Assembly: GCF_001518815.1 (NCBI RefSeq)
Contig: NZ_CP013987.1
Coordinates: 4,610,501 to 4,674,500 of the forward strand
From: Pseudomonas oryzihabitans
Lineage (GTDB): Bacteria > Pseudomonadota > Gammaproteobacteria > Pseudomonadales > Pseudomonadaceae
DNA length: 64,000 nucleotides
Direction of reading: 5' to 3'
Below the pieces are notes generated by a model that searched no databases, had not been told where the DNA came from, and saw only the letters and a program-made list of their open reading frames with translations. Shown here one piece after another: positions 55,274 through 63,412 of this stretch. The translations under genes were made by a program, and so were the position numbers. Each line of letters opens with the position of its first letter. Position 1 is the stretch's first letter.

Positions 55274-56772
55274 CAGAAACGCTCCAGTTCGGGGTGGGGC
55301 AACTGGCCGTGGTGCACGTGCAGCCCGCCGAACTCGGCGCAGCGGTGCAGGGTCGGCACGTTCTTGCCGGGGTTGAGCAGCCCGGGAGCGTCGAAGGCAG
55401 CCTTCACCGCATGGAAGAAGGTCAGCTCGCCCGGCTGGAACTGGGTGCACATGGCGTTGATCTTCTCGCGGCCCACGCCGTGTTCGCCGGTGATGGTGCC
55501 CCCCACCGCCACGCACAGATCGAGGATGCGCCCGCCCAGGGCCTCGGCCTGCTCCAGTTCGCCGGGGCGATTGGCATCGAAGAGGATCAGCGGATGCAGG
55601 TTGCCGTCGCCGGCGTGGAAGACGTTGCCCACCGCCAGGCCGTATTCCGCCGACAAGGCCTCGATGCCGCGCAGGACCTCGGGCAGGGCGCGACGCGGGA
55701 TGGTGCCGTCCATGCAGTAGTAGTCGGGCGACAGCCGCCCCACGGCGGGAAAGGCGTTCTTGCGCCCGGCCCAGAATTTCTGCCGCTCGGCCTCGTCGCG
55801 GGCCAGGCGGATCTCGGTGGCACCGGCGGTGGCCAGCAGGGTGCTGACGCGCTCGATGTCGGCGGCCACGTCGGCTTCCACCCCGTCCAGCTCGCAGAGC
55901 AGGATGGCGGCGGCGTCCACCGGGTAGCCGGCGTGGATGAAGTCCTCGGCGGCTCTCAGGGTCAGGTTGTCCATCATCTCCAGGCCACCGGGGATGATGC
56001 CGGCGGCGATGATGTCGGCCACCGCCGCCCCGGCGCGCTCGATATCGGCGAAGCTGGCCATCACTACCCGGGCACAGGGCGGCTTGGGCAGCAGCTTGAC
56101 GGTCACCTCCACCACCACCCCGAGCAGGCCCTCGGAGCCGGTGAACAGGGCCAGCAGGTCGAAGCCGGGACTGTCCAGGGCGGCGCTGCCCAGGGTCAGG
56201 CGCTCACCCTCCAGGGTGACGATCTCCACCGCCAGCACGTTGTGCACGGTCAGACCATATTTCAGGCAGTGCACGCCGCCGGCGTTCTCGGCCACGTTGC
56301 CGCCGATGGAGCAGGCGATCTGCGACGAGGGATCGGGAGCGTAGTAGAGATCATGGGGCGCCGCGGCCTGGGAGATGGCCAGGTTGCGCACCCCGGGCTG
56401 GACCCGGGCACGGCGGCCATCGGGATCCACCGCGAGGATGCGATTGAAGCGCGCCATCACCAGCAGCACGCCCTGCTCCAGCGGCAGGGCACCGCCGGAG
56501 AGACCGGTACCGGCACCGCGCGCCACCAGGGGTACGTTCAGCTCATGGCAGAGGCGCAGGGTCGCCTGCACCTGCTCTACCGTTTCCGGCAGCACCACCA
56601 GCAGCGGCGTGGTGCGGTAGGCCGCCAGGCCGTCGCATTCGTAGGGCTTGAGGTCTTCCCTGTCGTGCAGCAGGCAGTGCTCGGGCAGCGCGGCGCGCAG
56701 TCGCTGCAACAGCTGCGCCTTGTCCGGGCGGGGCAAGACGCCGTCGAGACGTTCGTCGTAGACCAGGCTCAT
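55273..56772 (-). CDS. glcD: Glycolate oxidase catalytic FAD subunit
   Basis: The 499-residue FAD-linked oxidase has a PCMH domain (about 55-235; VPLVARGAGTGLSGGALP, PDPSSQIACSIGGNVAENAGGVHCLKYGLT) and a C-terminal FAD-oxidase domain ending HAGDGNLHPLILF, GGTITGEHGVGREK and NPGKNVP. It starts MSLVYDERLDGVLPRPDKAQLL. It oxidises glycolate (and D-lactate) to the keto acid. It is first in the operon, downstream of two GlcC-type palindromes, with a GGTTACCCG leader. Co-transcription with glcEFGB is strongly supported by overlaps. Confidence 0.96.
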   Translation of the reverse strand: MSLVYDERLDGVLPRPDKAQLLQRLRAALPEHCLLHDREDLKPYECDGLAAYRTTPLLVVLPETVEQVQATLRLCHELNVPLVARGAGTGLSGGALPLEQGVLLVMARFNRILAVDPDGRRARVQPGVRNLAISQAAAPHDLYYAPDPSSQIACSIGGNVAENAGGVHCLKYGLTVHNVLAVEIVTLEGERLTLGSAALDSPGFDLLALFTGSEGLLGVVVEVTVKLLPKPPCARVVMASFADIERAGAAVADIIAAGIIPGGLEMMDNLTLRAAEDFIHAGYPVDAAAILLCELDGVEADVAADIERVSTLLATAGATEIRLARDEAERQKFWAGRKNAFPAVGRLSPDYYCMDGTIPRRALPEVLRGIEALSAEYGLAVGNVFHAGDGNLHPLILFDANRPGELEQAEALGGRILDLCVAVGGTITGEHGVGREKINAMCTQFQPGELTFFHAVKAAFDAPGLLNPGKNVPTLHRCAEFGGLHVHHGQLPHPELERF

Positions 56773-56854
56773 CGGGTAACCACCCTTGTTGTTGTTCTGG
56801 CTGGAGAGGCTTCGTTGTACCCCGACTGCAACGGGCCCGTCCATTGCTCGGCGT

Positions 56855-56869
56855 ACTGGTCATACCAGT
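56855..56869. promoter_or_regulatory. GlcC/FadR-type operator 1 in the glcD-glcC intergenic region
   Basis: ACTGGTCATACCAGT is a perfect 6-3-6 palindrome of the TGGTnnnACCA class bound by FadR-subfamily GntR regulators. It lies 83 bp upstream of glcD, where a regulator can control the operon promoter. Confidence 0.78.
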
Positions 56870-56956
56870 TTTTTCGTCTTCTTCGACCAAAGGATTAGCC
56901 TGTTTCTGCCGCCTTGACGGCGATGAGCGCCAGTGGCTCACTAGCGCTGAACCTTG

Positions 56957-56967
56957 TGGTCATACCA
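56957..56967. promoter_or_regulatory. GlcC-type operator 2 next to the glcC start
   Basis: TGGTCATACCA repeats the 11-bp core of operator 1 exactly. It lies 14 bp before the glcC ATG, a position suited to autoregulation. The sites are 100 bp apart. Confidence 0.75.
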
Positions 56968-56980
56968 GCAGGAAACCAGC

Positions 56981-57748
56981 ATGTCCGCGCCCATCGCCCG
57001 CCTTCCCGTCGCCGAGAACGTCAGCCAGCAGATCGAACGCCTGGTGGTGGACGGCGTGCTCAAGGTCGGCCAGCCGCTCCCCTCCGAGCGGCGCCTGTGC
57101 GACAAGCTCGGCGTCTCCCGGACCGCCCTGCGCGAGGGGCTGGGCCTGCTGCGTGCCCGTGGCATCATCGAGACGCGCCACGGCCAGGGCAGCTTCGTCG
57201 CCCGGCTGGCGGCGCCGGCGGCGGAAAATCCCCTGCTGCACCTGTTCAGCAGCCAACCGCGCACCCTCTACGACCTGCTGGAAGTCCGCGCGCTGTTGGA
57301 GGGCGAGGCCGCGCGCCTGGCCGCGCTGCGCGCCACCACCGCCGACCTGGTGCTGATCGGCCGGCGCTACGAGGAGCTCTGCGCCGCCTGCCAGGATCCG
57401 GCCAGCCTGCCCGCGGAAACCCATGCCCGCCTCGACCACGCCTTCCACCTGGCGATCAGCGAGGCCTCGCACAACCCGGTGCTGGTGCACACCCTGCAAT
57501 CGCTCAACGAATTGCTGCTGGGCTCGGTGTTCGCCTGCATCGCCAATCTCTATCACCGCCCGCCGCAGCGCCGCGAAATCGACGCCCAGCACGCCCGCCT
57601 CTATGCCGCGGTGAGTGGACGCCTGCCCGACGAGGCCCACGCCGCCGCCCGCGACCATATCCACAGCGTCAGGGACAGCCTGCGCGAGATTGAACAGGAA
57701 GAGCAGCGGCTGGTGCGGGCGACCATGCGTCTGGAGGGCTGGACCTGA
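56981..57748 (+). CDS. glcC: Glycolate-responsive GntR/FadR-family regulator
   Basis: The 255-residue protein has an N-terminal winged HTH (about 8-75; VSQQIERLVVDGVLKVGQPLPSERRLCDKLGVSRTALREGLGLLRARGIIETRHGQGSFVA) and an FCD ligand domain with metal/acid-binding residues in HARLDHAFHLAISEASHNPVLV and H.......H near DIHSVRDSL. It is divergent from glcDEFGB, as E. coli glcC is. The two TGGTCATACCA sites between them support direct control. The start at 56981 follows AGGAAACC; the longer frame would cover operator 2. Confidence 0.93.
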   Translation: MSAPIARLPVAENVSQQIERLVVDGVLKVGQPLPSERRLCDKLGVSRTALREGLGLLRARGIIETRHGQGSFVARLAAPAAENPLLHLFSSQPRTLYDLLEVRALLEGEAARLAALRATTADLVLIGRRYEELCAACQDPASLPAETHARLDHAFHLAISEASHNPVLVHTLQSLNELLLGSVFACIANLYHRPPQRREIDAQHARLYAAVSGRLPDEAHAAARDHIHSVRDSLREIEQEEQRLVRATMRLEGWT

Positions 57749-57884
57749 GCCGGGGCAAAGGCCTGTGCCAGACGTGACGCAAGGCCTGACAGGCGCCAAC
57801 CCGACCATCCGTCGGGCGCAACATCTTGCAACTGCCCTGCCCCGCCCCCATGCTTAGGCGACCTTTCTCCAGCTCTCGGCCCTA

Positions 57885-59249
57885 ATGGACCCTTCCACTA
57901 GTCTTTCCTCGACGTTATTCGCCGATCTCGGCCTCGTGTTCTTTGCTTTCTTCCTCGTGCTGCTCAACGGCTTCTTCGTCGCCGCCGAGTTCGCCATGGT
58001 CAAGCTGCGCGCTACCCGCGTGGAGGCCATCGCCAAGAAGCACGGCTGGCGCGGACGCATCCTCAAGAAGGTGCACAACCAGCTCGACGCCTACCTCTCC
58101 GCCTGCCAGCTCGGCATCACCCTGGCCTCTCTGGGCCTGGGCTGGGTCGGCGAGCCGGCCTTCGCCGAATTGCTCGAACCGGTGCTCGGTGCCGTGGGGG
58201 TCAACAGCCCCGAGGTGATCCACGGCATCGCCTTCTTTTCGGCCTTCTTCATCATCTCCTACCTGCACATCGTAGTCGGCGAGCTGGCACCCAAGTCCTG
58301 GGCGATCCGCAAGCCCGACCTGCTTTCGCTGTGGACGGCGGTGCCGCTGTACCTCTTCTACTGGCTGATGTATCCGGCCATCTGGCTGCTCAATGCCAGC
58401 GCCAACGGCATCCTGCGCATCGCCGGCCAGGGCGAGCCGGGCGCACACCACGAACACCACTACAGCCGCGACGAACTCAAGCTGATCCTGCACTCCAACC
58501 GCGCCACCGACCCGGACAGCCGGGTGCTGGCCTCGGCCGTGGAGCTGGGCGAGCTGGAGGTGGTGGACTGGGCCAACTCCCGCGAAGACCTGATCTACCT
58601 GGACAGCAAGGCCAGCCTGGACGAGATCCTCACCCAGATCCGCCGTTCCAAATACAGCCGCTATCCGGTCTATGACGAAGACAGCCAGACCTTTACCGGG
58701 GTGCTGCACATCAAGGACCTGCTCCTGGCCATCGCCGGGCTGGACAGCGAAGTCGCCTCCTTCGACCTCGACGACCTGGTGCATCCGCTGGAACGGGTGA
58801 CCAAGCACATGCCGCTGTCGGAACTGCTGGAGCAATTCCGCCGCGGTGGCGCGCACTTCGTGCTGGTGGAGGAAGCCGACCACAAGGTCATCGGCTTCCT
58901 GACCATGGAGGACGTGCTCGAGGTGCTGGTGGGCGACATCCAGGACGAACACCGCAAGACCGAGCGCGGCGTGGTGGCCTACCAGCCGGGCAAGCTGCTG
59001 GTGCGGGGCGACACCCCCCTGTTCAAGGTCGAGCGGCTGCTGGGCATCGACCTGGACCACGTCGAGGCCGAAACCCTGGCCGGCCTGATCTACGACAGCC
59101 TGAAGCGCGTTCCGGAAGAAGAGACGGTGCTGGACGCCGAAGGCTTGCGCATCATCGTCAAGAAGATGAAGGGCCCGAAGATCGTCCTGGCCAAGGTCAT
59201 CAAGCTGGATCCCAAGGACGCCCGCCGGCACTCACCCGAAGAACGCTGA
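57885..59249 (+). CDS. CNNM/CorC-type membrane protein (DUF21-CBS-CorC_HlyC)
   Basis: The 454-residue protein has a DUF21 (CNNM) membrane domain of about four helices (1-190; NGFFVAAEFAMVKLRATRVEAIAKKHG), paired CBS domains (about 215-345; RRSKYSRYPVYDEDSQTFTGVLHIKDLLLAI and ADHKVIGFLTMEDVLEVLVGDIQDE) and a C-terminal CorC_HlyC transporter-associated domain. Family members export or regulate Mg2+ and other cations; the old hemolysin label is not supported. The start MDPSTSLSSTLFADLG directly precedes the first helix. It is convergent with the diguanylate cyclase gene by 12 bp. Confidence 0.92.
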   Translation: MDPSTSLSSTLFADLGLVFFAFFLVLLNGFFVAAEFAMVKLRATRVEAIAKKHGWRGRILKKVHNQLDAYLSACQLGITLASLGLGWVGEPAFAELLEPVLGAVGVNSPEVIHGIAFFSAFFIISYLHIVVGELAPKSWAIRKPDLLSLWTAVPLYLFYWLMYPAIWLLNASANGILRIAGQGEPGAHHEHHYSRDELKLILHSNRATDPDSRVLASAVELGELEVVDWANSREDLIYLDSKASLDEILTQIRRSKYSRYPVYDEDSQTFTGVLHIKDLLLAIAGLDSEVASFDLDDLVHPLERVTKHMPLSELLEQFRRGGAHFVLVEEADHKVIGFLTMEDVLEVLVGDIQDEHRKTERGVVAYQPGKLLVRGDTPLFKVERLLGIDLDHVEAETLAGLIYDSLKRVPEEETVLDAEGLRIIVKKMKGPKIVLAKVIKLDPKDARRHSPEER

Positions 59250-59261
59250 GAAGGGGCGCCC

Positions 59262-61160
59262 TCAGCCGCGACCGCTGCCCAGCCCCGGCAGGCCATCGCT
59301 CAGGCAGACGCGGTTGCGGCCGCCGCGCTTGGCGGCATAGAGCGCCCGATCGGCATCTTCCAGCAGCCCCAGGCCGTGTTCGAGGTTGCTCGGCACGGCC
59401 ACCGCGACGCCAAGACTGAGCGACAGCCGCAACCGCCCCTGCTCGGCTTCCAGCTCCAACCCCGCCACCTCCTGACGGATGCGCTCCGCCAGCACCTGGG
59501 CCGCCGCCAGGTCGCTACCTGGCAAGGCGATGACGAACTCCTCGCCGCCGTAGCGCGCCGCCACCTCGCCGGCACGCTGGGTGTGCCGGCCCAGCACCTC
59601 GGCCACGCACTTCAGGCATTCATCACCCAGGGTATGGCCATGGGTGTCGTTGACCGCCTTGAAATGATCGATGTCCAGCAGCAGCACTGCCAACGGGCGC
59701 TCCGCGCGAATGGCGCGCCGGATCTCCTGCTGGAAGACCCGCTCGAAATGCCGGCGATTGCTCAGCCCGGTCAGGGGATCGGTCTGGCTCTGATGCAGCA
59801 GCTCCCGATTCAATCGCTCCAGCGCGGCCTTGGCCTGCTGCAATTCCACCGTGCGCATCGCCACTCGCAGTTCCAGCTCGACAAAGGAGGCCTCTCGCTC
59901 CCGCGTCAGGGCGGTCGAGGCTTCCAGCGCCTGGCGCTGCGCCTCGATCCGCGCGCGCCGTCGCAGGCTGAGGCCCTCGCTGAGCCCTATGGACAGGACC
60001 ACGAAGCCCAGCGCGAAGCCGGTCATCTGACCGTGGAAGGCCAGGCTCGTCGGCGCCAGCCAACCCGCGACCGCCAGCAACTGGACCAGACTGCCCAGCA
60101 GCAGCAACGCCCAGGCGGCGCTGAACCACAGCGCCATGCGATTGCCATGCAGCGCCAGGTACGAGGTGGTGCCCAGCAGGCCCAGGCAACTCAGCGCCAT
60201 CATGCCGAGCAGTTCCTGGAAGCTCAGCAGATTCGGCCAGAACAGCGCGACGACCAGCGCCACGCTCCAATAGCCGATGAGCAGGCGATTGCCAAAGTCG
60301 ATCCAGCGGCCACCGTGATAGAGACTGAGCAGATAGCGGACGAACAGGCCCGCGCTGAGGAAGCACAGGGCGGCACACACCAGGTGGGCACGCAGGCCGA
60401 AGGCCGGACTGTCCGGCCAGAGCAGCCAGGCGCCGTAGCCGGTGGTCACCGCCTGATACCCGATGACGCTGAGCAGATAGAGGGCATACCAGCCAAAACC
60501 CGAGCGGCGCCCGAAGCTCCACAGCGTGAGGGTCAGCAACAGGATGGTGAACAGACCACCAAAGAAGCCGCCGATCAGCCAGGCATCCTGCTGTGCTTCC
60601 TTCAGATAGACGGTCGGCGTCACCAGGCGCAGCGGCAGGATGAAGGTCTCGCGCGACTCCAGGCGTAGATAGACCTCTTCCACGGCGCCGGCTTTTGGCG
60701 TAAGAGCGAATATCAGCTGGCGGCCAGGCAGGGCTCGCGCCGCTACCGGCAAGGCGATGCCACTCCGTTGCAGCGGGCTCCAGCGGCCAGCGCTGTCGCG
60801 CGTGCGCACGTCGAGCCGATCCAGCACCGGCCAGCTGGGAATCAGCCACCAGGCCTGGTCATCGCGCCCCTGGATGCAAAAGCGCAGCCAGAGTCCCTGG
60901 CGCCCGTCGTGAAGCAGCATCTCCAGCACGCCAGGCGCATGCCAGCCCTGTTCCGTTCCGCTGGGTCGGGCAGCGGCCTCGGCGAAACTCAGGCTGGCCG
61001 GCGCCTTGAGGATTTCCAATACTGGCCGCGGATCGTAGGTGCGGGCGGGATCGTCGAGCAGCAGCACCTGCGCCCGGCAGTCGAAGGCGATCAACAGCAG
61101 CAACAGACAGAGAGCATGGCGATGCCTACAGGCGCGCAAGGCGACTAAAAGTCCATTCAT
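59262..61160 (-). CDS. Diguanylate cyclase with 7TMR-DISM sensory module
   Basis: The protein has about 632 residues. A signal peptide (MNGLLVALRACRHRHALCLLLLLIAF) leads to a periplasmic 7TMR-DISM extracellular domain (about 30-175), seven helices (about 180-375), a coiled coil (about 380-455) and a GGDEF domain with active site RYGGEEFVIALPG. It should make cyclic-di-GMP from GTP in response to a periplasmic signal. The inhibitory I-site position reads RAGE rather than RxxD, so product inhibition may be lost. The start at 61160 is chosen for the signal peptide; 61238 would put 26 residues before it. Confidence 0.9.
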   Translation of the reverse strand: MNGLLVALRACRHRHALCLLLLLIAFDCRAQVLLLDDPARTYDPRPVLEILKAPASLSFAEAAARPSGTEQGWHAPGVLEMLLHDGRQGLWLRFCIQGRDDQAWWLIPSWPVLDRLDVRTRDSAGRWSPLQRSGIALPVAARALPGRQLIFALTPKAGAVEEVYLRLESRETFILPLRLVTPTVYLKEAQQDAWLIGGFFGGLFTILLLTLTLWSFGRRSGFGWYALYLLSVIGYQAVTTGYGAWLLWPDSPAFGLRAHLVCAALCFLSAGLFVRYLLSLYHGGRWIDFGNRLLIGYWSVALVVALFWPNLLSFQELLGMMALSCLGLLGTTSYLALHGNRMALWFSAAWALLLLGSLVQLLAVAGWLAPTSLAFHGQMTGFALGFVVLSIGLSEGLSLRRRARIEAQRQALEASTALTREREASFVELELRVAMRTVELQQAKAALERLNRELLHQSQTDPLTGLSNRRHFERVFQQEIRRAIRAERPLAVLLLDIDHFKAVNDTHGHTLGDECLKCVAEVLGRHTQRAGEVAARYGGEEFVIALPGSDLAAAQVLAERIRQEVAGLELEAEQGRLRLSLSLGVAVAVPSNLEHGLGLLEDADRALYAAKRGGRNRVCLSDGLPGLGSGRG

Positions 61161-61346
61161 GGGCAGCGTCCACGGCCTGGAGAGTGATAGGCAGCTGGAA
61201 GACCAGCGGGCTAGACGGGAAAAGGCAAGTGATAGCATAACGCCACCTGCCCGGTGCCTGGCAATGGATTTCTAGGCGCGGCGGCGCCCCTGACCGCCTG
61301 CCAGACAGGCGGCGACGCTATAGTGGGAACGCCTTTCCCGTGGGTC

Positions 61347-62234
61347 TCAGCGGTCGCCCAGCGCCATGTTGGGCAGCGCCGCCAGCGGCCGCACGAAGCG
61401 GAAGGGAATGGAGACCATTTCGCCGCCTTCGCGAGCCTGGACCACGAAGTGCAGATGGGGGCCGGTGCTGCGTCCGGTATTGCCGGACTCCGCCAGGGGC
61501 GTACCGATCTCCACCCGCTCGCCGGGACGCACCTTGACCGAGCCGCGGCGCAGGTGCAGATAGGCGCTCTGACTGCCGTCTTCGTGGGCGATGCGCACGA
61601 AGTTGCCCGACGGACTGGGGCCATGGCCGAACTGGCCGTTTTCCACGTCGATCACCGTGCCGGCGCGGGCGGCGCTGATCGGCGTGCCCTCGGGCATGGC
61701 GATGTCCACTGCATAGCGGCCCTTGGGCGTGTGGTGACTGAAATCACCCCCGGCGCCCTGGGTCACGTAGTAGTTCCCCTCCCGCCAGGGCCAGGCGTAG
61801 CCGTAGCCCAGTCCGCTGCCGGTCGCGCTCGGAGCGCCGTCCGCCAGCGGCGGCAGGGTGCCGACGGCCAGCTGCGGGCTATAGTTGAACGACTGGTCGA
61901 AGTGCATGGGAAAGCCCTGCTGGCGCTTGCGAATCACCGCCAGCTGCACGGTGGAGCGCGGCGCCACGACCTGACGGATCGGCCGTTCGGCGCCGGCCAC
62001 GTTCACGGTGCGTTGCAGGCGCAGTTCGACGCGTACGGGCACGTCGAAATCGTTGCGGACTTCGAAGATGCGACCCTCGCTGGCGTTGCGGACCTTGAGC
62101 TTGACCTGCCCCTTGCGGGCCTGGCTCTTGGCAGAGGTCTTGGTCAGGGTCGCCGACTCGGCGGCCGGTGCAACGGCGGGCACGGCCAGGGCGAGGGTCA
62201 GGCAGGTGATCAGGGCGGTCAGGCGTCGGTCCAT
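61347..62234 (-). CDS. M23 (LytM-type) metallopeptidase
   Basis: The 295-residue exported protein has a signal peptide (MDRRLTALITCLTLALAVPAVAPAAE), an N-terminal all-beta region (about 30-150, VRVELRLQRTVNVAG) and a lysostaphin-like catalytic domain with zinc ligands in SHHTPKGRYAVDIAMPEGTPI (His, Asp) and GRSTGPHLHFVVQ (HxH). It should cut peptidoglycan peptide cross-links in the periplasm. The start at 62234 places the signal peptide first. A paralogue lies at 63413-64000, on the other side of the AraC gene. Confidence 0.9.
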   Translation of the reverse strand: MDRRLTALITCLTLALAVPAVAPAAESATLTKTSAKSQARKGQVKLKVRNASEGRIFEVRNDFDVPVRVELRLQRTVNVAGAERPIRQVVAPRSTVQLAVIRKRQQGFPMHFDQSFNYSPQLAVGTLPPLADGAPSATGSGLGYGYAWPWREGNYYVTQGAGGDFSHHTPKGRYAVDIAMPEGTPISAARAGTVIDVENGQFGHGPSPSGNFVRIAHEDGSQSAYLHLRRGSVKVRPGERVEIGTPLAESGNTGRSTGPHLHFVVQAREGGEMVSIPFRFVRPLAALPNMALGDR

Positions 62235-62584
62235 GGCATAGGGCCACCATGATGGGCAAGGACAGACGCTAACAAAGCCGCAGCGCGTGAGCGATGCCCA
62301 AACCTTGGCTTTGTGAAGCCGCTGGCAAAGCATCGTCATGAATAAAAAAGCGAGGCACTCAAATCCCTGTGCCACGCTGTCACCGATCGGACGGTAGTTC
62401 AAAATACAGGCCTGACGGTTCAGGCAGGTCAGCCAAGCGGCGGGTGTTCTGTGCGACACTCCCGCGAGAGGCATGTCTTCGGCGTGCAGAGGGATCACCC
62501 CTGGGCTCGCCTAATGCTCCGGCCATAGTGCTGCAGGTTAGGCCCTAGCGCCTTGACGATGCCCAACCGAAACGGACAGCCGCT
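62235..62584. other. Divergent region between the M23 peptidase and AraC genes
   Basis: This 350-bp stretch contains no gene I can support. It holds the minus-oriented terminator described separately (62344-62378) and a small stem CAGGCCTGACGGTTCAGGCAGG region near 62408-62428. The promoters of both genes must lie here. Confidence 0.5.
62344..62378 (-). terminator. Intrinsic terminator upstream of the M23 gene, orphan or attenuator
   Basis: On the minus strand AGCG-T-GGCAC pairs with GTGCC-T-CGCT (one T-T mismatch) over a 10-base loop, followed by six T. It lies 110 bp before the M23 start with no minus gene upstream in the gap. Confidence 0.72.
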
Positions 62585-63385
62585 ATGCAGGAACAGACAA
62601 TCGACCCGGCGCGGAGCGTGGCCGCGGACGCCCCCGTCCCCGCCGCCGGGCCCCTGGTGTCCCAGCTCAACACCTTCGTCCATGGCCAGGTGTGGCCGCC
62701 GCATGTCCACGATCAGGCGCACCTGATGTACACGGTCAACGGTGTGCTGGAGGTCACCACTCACGAAGGGGTCTGGTACGTCCCGCCCAAGCAGGCGATC
62801 TGGATTCCCCCGCGCATCGAGCACCAGGCGCGGGCCAATGGCGAAGCCACCCTGCAGGTGGTGGTGATCGAGCTGCCGAGCGGCCTGCCCTGCCCGCAGT
62901 CGGCCACCCGCATGGTGCTCATCTCGCCGCTGCTGCGCGAACTGCTGCGCTGCCTGCGCCGGGGCGGCGCCTCCTATGGCGAGGCAGAGCTGGGCAGGCA
63001 TGTGCGGGCGCTGATGCTGGCGGAACTGGTGTTTCTCGAAGAGACCGCGCTGCACCTGCCGGCGCTGGCCGATCGCCGGCTGCAGACCATCCAGACCAGC
63101 CTGCACGCCGATCCCGCCAACGACACGGCGCTGGAGACCTGGGCGCAGCAGCTGCACCTCTGCTCGCGCAGCCTGGCGCGACTCTTCCTCAAGGAAACCG
63201 GCACCAGCTTCTCCACTTGGCGCCAGCACACCCGGCTGATGCTGGCCCTGCCACGCCTGGCCGCGGGCGAGCCGGTGACCCGCGTCGCCCTGGATCTGGG
63301 CTATGCCTCACCCTCGGCCTTTACCCGGATGTTTCGCCGGGTGCTGGGCGTATCGCCCAGCGAATATCTCAACGCCCAGGGCTAG
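62585..63385 (+). CDS. AraC-family transcriptional regulator
   Basis: The 266-residue protein has a cupin sensor domain (about 30-115; VWPPHVHDQAHLMYTVNGVLEVTTHEGVWYVPPKQAIWIPPRIEHQARANGE) and a C-terminal pair of HTH motifs (about 165-262; LETWAQQLHLCSRSLARLFLKETGTSFSTWRQHTRLMLALPRLAAGEPVTRVALDLGYASPSAFTRMFRRVLGVSPSEYL). This is the subgroup with HxH-type cupins. It is divergent from one M23 gene and convergent, 27 bp away, with another. Target unknown. Confidence 0.9.
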   Translation: MQEQTIDPARSVAADAPVPAAGPLVSQLNTFVHGQVWPPHVHDQAHLMYTVNGVLEVTTHEGVWYVPPKQAIWIPPRIEHQARANGEATLQVVVIELPSGLPCPQSATRMVLISPLLRELLRCLRRGGASYGEAELGRHVRALMLAELVFLEETALHLPALADRRLQTIQTSLHADPANDTALETWAQQLHLCSRSLARLFLKETGTSFSTWRQHTRLMLALPRLAAGEPVTRVALDLGYASPSAFTRMFRRVLGVSPSEYLNAQG

Positions 63386-63412
63386 CGGGTTCTATCTGAC
63401 AAGCGCCGAGGA

